A stretch of 7,646 bases of DNA from assembly GCA_045106735.1 (NCBI GenBank), contig JBGCEZ010000090.1, positions 1 to 7,646 of the forward strand. Direction: 5' to 3'. Source of the DNA: JBGCEZ01 sp045106735 (GTDB lineage Bacteria > Planctomycetota > Phycisphaerae > Phycisphaerales > SM1A02). The position numbers and the translations under genes were made by a program. The notes beneath the pieces are model-generated. The model was given only the letters and a program-made list of their open reading frames with translations, was not told where the DNA came from and did no database searches. This document shows, piece after piece, positions 5,523-7,646 of this stretch; the first letter of the stretch is position 1, and the number at the start of each line of letters is the position of its first letter.

Positions 5523-6350
5523 ATGCAACCGAAGCCGAGCGAACCGAACAGCGCCGTGAATTCATCCGACGCGAGCCCGCTCATGGATGTTGACGTTGAC
5601 GATGACGTTGTTGCCGACGTCGACATCGGCACCAGCACCGACATCGACGCCGAATCAGTTCGTTGCATCGGATGCGGGTACGCGGTCGGTGGTCGCGGAG
5701 GACGGTCGTGTTCGGAGTGTGGCACGCCGGCGATGCCGGTTGAAGTGTTCACCGATGCGATGCGGCTCTTGAACGCCTTGGTGCAGATCCTGGCCGTGGC
5801 CGCGCTCTTCGGTCTGATCGCGGGGTGGGCCTCGTGGACTGCCATCGTGTGGGGCTCGCTGATGGGGCTTGCCCTGCTCGTGGCCGGACGCGTGGCCTTC
5901 ATCCTTCGCGGGCATCCGGTCATCGGCCGATGGACCATCGCGGACTTCGGGCTGCCGCTCTGCCTCCCGATCGCGGCGATGGCCGTCCGCTGGGCCGTTG
6001 GGGGCCTGGCCGAGCGTGACGCGGCAGGGGCGTTCGTGGCCGTTGCGTGTCTGGCCGCCTGCCTGTGGATGGCGGCGTCGGTGGCGATGGTGCTTTCCCG
6101 GCTCGCCCGCTCGCGAAGCTTCGGCACCGTCGCATCGGCCACCCGTTGGGGCGGTCGATGGGGACGCTTGGCCGTGCTCCTGGGATCGGGCGCGACGCTG
6201 GCGATCATGGTCCGCGGCGCCGGGGCACGAGGCGGATTCGGGGGGAGCGATGCCTTCTTCCTCGGCGGCGGCGTCATCGGCGTGGGGGCCTTGATCTGCT
6301 TCGCCGCCGTGCTTTCAGCCACCGGGCAGGTGGGCAGGTGGGACGAGTAG
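5523..6350 (+). CDS. Zinc-ribbon membrane protein, second of a tandem pair
   Basis: The product has 275 residues from ATG 5523, chosen for the GAGGGGG just upstream; a GTG at 5469 would add 18 residues. The N terminus is disordered-looking and includes an acidic Asp/Val tract (residues 22-43) built from hexamer codon pairs. A zinc ribbon follows: C48-x2-C51-GY and C63-x2-C66-G. About six hydrophobic helices follow, roughly 82-100, 103-125, 140-158, 165-187, 208-222 and 240-262. The region LAACLWMAASVAMVLSRLAR and the following SFGTV align by eye with AASCIAAVMWAAVPFAVVMG and GMQGTV of the preceding protein, and the glycine-rich last helix also matches, so the genes appear paralogous. The 96-base gap between them has no evident promoter or terminator, so cotranscription is likely. 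Function is unknown; a membrane-bound metal-binding or protein-contact role is only a guess. Confidence 0.83.
   Translation: MQPKPSEPNSAVNSSDASPLMDVDVDDDVVADVDIGTSTDIDAESVRCIGCGYAVGGRGGRSCSECGTPAMPVEVFTDAMRLLNALVQILAVAALFGLIAGWASWTAIVWGSLMGLALLVAGRVAFILRGHPVIGRWTIADFGLPLCLPIAAMAVRWAVGGLAERDAAGAFVAVACLAACLWMAASVAMVLSRLARSRSFGTVASATRWGGRWGRLAVLLGSGATLAIMVRGAGARGGFGGSDAFFLGGGVIGVGALICFAAVLSATGQVGRWDE
5586..5651 (+). repeat. Degenerate hexamer tract inside coding sequence
   Basis: Eleven codon pairs in register, dominated by GACGTT, GACGTC, GACATC and similar units, encode DV-DV-DD-DV-VA-DV-DI-GT-ST-DI-DA. The tract has the same 6-bp period as the spacer array at 3349-3474 but a different unit. 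It falls in the presumed disordered N terminus ahead of the zinc ribbon, where length changes would be tolerated. Confidence 0.75.
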
Positions 6351-6501
6351 GCCGCGGCCATCGGATGGTCGGAGGCCCGCCGATCCTCGAGCCCGGACCG
6401 GCTTCCGTCCCCGTACCATGTCGATCCGCGCCAGCCTGGCTCGCCACGGCCGGACGCGATTGACCCGTGCCCCTCGCCCCTCCCGTTCGCCGGAGCCACC
6501 G
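6351..6501. other. Spacer upstream of fumarylacetoacetase
   Basis: This 151-base GC-rich gap holds a Shine-Dalgarno at its end and no clear terminator: the best stem is ATCGG/CCGAT at 6360-6384 with a long loop and no T-run. TTGACC at 6460-6465 resembles a -35 box but has no matching -10 at the right distance. An in-frame ATG at 6418 could extend the downstream gene by 28 Arg/Pro-rich residues but lacks a ribosome site. Confidence 0.5.
6492..6495 (+). promoter_or_regulatory. Ribosome binding site (GGAG)
   Basis: GGAG ends 6 bases before ATG 6502 and supports it as the fumarylacetoacetase start over the in-frame ATG at 6418. Confidence 0.6.
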
Positions 6502-7646
6502 ATGTCCGACGCCCCGATCATCGACGCCAGCCACGATCCCGCCCGCCGCAGTTGGGTGGAGTCCGCCAACACTGGCGACACCGACTTCCCGATCCAGAAC
6601 CTGCCGTTGGCCAGCTTTCGGCCGGCGGGTGGGGGCGATCCCCGGCTCGGTACAGCGATCGGCGACCGCGTGCTCGATCTGCACGCCGCGGTCGCCGGCG
6701 GGCATCTCGACGGGCTTTCACCGGAAGCTCGCTGCGCCCTGTCGGCCACGCAGCTCAACGACCTGATGCGGCACGGCCCCGACGTGTGGCGGGCCGTTCG
6801 CCACGCCATCGCTGACTTGCTGGACGCGGGCTCGCCGGCGCAACCGGAACTGTTGCACGCCATGGCCGACGTGACGTACGAATTGCCGGCCACCATCGGC
6901 GACTACACCGACTTCTACTGCGGCATCCACCACGCCACGAACGTCGGCTCGATGTTCCGGCCCGACAACCCGCTCATGCCGAACTACAAGCACCTGCCGG
7001 TGGGCTACCACGGACGCGCGAGTTCGATCGTGGTCAGCGGGGCGCCAGTCCATCGCCCGCACGGTCAGCGGGTCACCGCCGACGGCGAACCGCCGGTGGA
7101 CGAAGCGTCGCGGCTGCTTGACTACGAAATGGAAATGGGCGCGTTCGTGGGCGGCGGAAACGCCATGGGCGATCGCATTCCGATCGGCGAGGCTGGCCAC
7201 CATCTCTTTGGCATGTGCATCTTGAACGACTGGTCGGCCCGCGACATCCAGAAGTGGGAGTACCAACCGCTCGGTCCGTTCAACGCCAAGAACTTCTGCA
7301 GCACCATCAGTCCGTGGGTCGTGACGATGGACGCCCTCGCCCCGTACCGCCAGAGTGGCCCGAACCGCGCCGCCGGCGACCCGGACGTGTTGCCCTACCT
7401 CCAGCCCGCCGGCCCGTGGCAACTCGACATCGTGTGCGAAGTGCATCTCTCGTCGGCGGCCATGCGCGAGGCGGGCACCGAGCCCATGCAGCTCAGCCGC
7501 GGCAACTTCCGCGACATGTACTGGACCGTCGCCCAGATGCTCGTGCACCACGCGTCGACCGGTTGCCCGATGCGGCCCGGCGATCTGCTGGGTTCCGGCA
7601 CGCTCTCCGGCGAAACCGAAGACAGTCGCGGCAGTCTGCTCGAGCG
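6502..7646 (+). CDS. fahA: Fumarylacetoacetase (3' end outside window)
   Basis: The enzyme hydrolyses 4-fumarylacetoacetate to fumarate and acetoacetate, the last step of tyrosine/homogentisate degradation, in the cytosol. About 381 residues are visible with no stop before the window edge; animal FAH is about 419, so roughly 40-50 residues are missing. An N-terminal SH3-like domain (about 1-120, including LGTAIGDRVLDLHAA) precedes the hydrolase fold. Counterparts of the mammalian active site are present with a constant +10 numbering offset: D137 in DYTDFY (metal), H144 in HHATN (catalytic), E209 and E211 in DYEMEM (metal), D243 in NDW (metal), R247, Q250 and K263 in PFNAKNF. Other hallmarks are LMPNYKHLPVGYHGRASS and GDLLGSGTLSGETED. 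The start at 6502 has GGAG 6 bases upstream. No homogentisate dioxygenase or 4-hydroxyphenylpyruvate dioxygenase gene lies upstream; they may follow downstream or be elsewhere. Confidence 0.96.
   Translation, partial: MSDAPIIDASHDPARRSWVESANTGDTDFPIQNLPLASFRPAGGGDPRLGTAIGDRVLDLHAAVAGGHLDGLSPEARCALSATQLNDLMRHGPDVWRAVRHAIADLLDAGSPAQPELLHAMADVTYELPATIGDYTDFYCGIHHATNVGSMFRPDNPLMPNYKHLPVGYHGRASSIVVSGAPVHRPHGQRVTADGEPPVDEASRLLDYEMEMGAFVGGGNAMGDRIPIGEAGHHLFGMCILNDWSARDIQKWEYQPLGPFNAKNFCSTISPWVVTMDALAPYRQSGPNRAAGDPDVLPYLQPAGPWQLDIVCEVHLSSAAMREAGTEPMQLSRGNFRDMYWTVAQMLVHHASTGCPMRPGDLLGSGTLSGETEDSRGSLLE

Noticed and set aside
4424..5593. 389-codon + frame overlapping the first zinc-ribbon gene
   Set aside because: Its translation is Arg/Gly/Asp-rich without motifs and crosses two gene boundaries and the 10-bp array; the other frame has the zinc ribbon and helices.
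6360..6384. Possible terminator stem ATCGG/CCGAT after the second zinc-ribbon gene
   Set aside because: Only 5 bp with a 15-base loop and no T-run; not distinguishable from background.
5492..6499. 335-codon minus-strand frame opposite the second zinc-ribbon gene
   Set aside because: Low-complexity Ala/Pro/Arg/Ser translation with no motif; it mirrors a gene with a clear zinc ribbon and helices.
6418..6501. In-frame upstream ATG of fumarylacetoacetase
   Set aside because: No ribosome site precedes it, and the 28 added residues are Arg/Pro-rich; ATG 6502 has GGAG at good spacing.
6718..7551. 277-codon minus-strand frame opposite fumarylacetoacetase
   Set aside because: The + strand carries unmistakable active-site motifs; the antisense translation is a composition shadow.

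Overview
The window is about 7.6 kb of very GC-rich bacterial DNA with every convincing gene on the + strand. The codon third positions are strongly G/C, which also keeps long meaningless frames open on both strands. The genes suggest a planctomycete, perhaps of the Phycisphaerae. The main clues are two small membrane proteins that start with a CxxCGY...CxECG-type zinc ribbon (a very common planctomycete layout), a glutamyl-tRNA synthetase with an extra segment right after KMSKR, and a PssA with a polyarginine N terminus. This placement is inferred from protein style and not from a marker gene.

Layout: (1) bases 2-607 hold the 3' end of an unrecognised gene with an acidic, low-complexity linker. 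(2) It overlaps pssA (604-1641, CDP-diacylglycerol-serine O-phosphatidyltransferase) by ATGA, and pssA overlaps gltX (1638-3323, glutamyl-tRNA synthetase) in the same way, so the three look like one translationally coupled operon. (3) A 240-base spacer follows and is dominated by a degenerate in-register hexamer array (3349-3474). (4) 3564-4481 encodes a 305-residue protein that looks conserved but that I cannot name; its pattern suggests a barrel-type enzyme. (5) A 141-base spacer carries eight head-to-tail 10-bp repeats (4491-4570). (6) Two adjacent, related zinc-ribbon membrane proteins follow (4623-5426 and 5523-6350). (7) From 6502 to the window edge runs fumarylacetoacetase, the last enzyme of tyrosine/homogentisate breakdown, cut off near residue 381.

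The genes therefore cover phospholipid synthesis, tRNA charging and aromatic amino acid catabolism, joined by unknowns. No tRNA, rRNA, CRISPR array, insertion sequence or phage gene was seen. The least ordinary parts are the uncharacterised protein at 3564-4481, the two short-period repeat arrays in the spacers, a hexamer-built acidic dipeptide tract inside the second zinc-ribbon gene, and the tandem zinc-ribbon membrane pair. None amounts to a recognisable new defence or mobile system.
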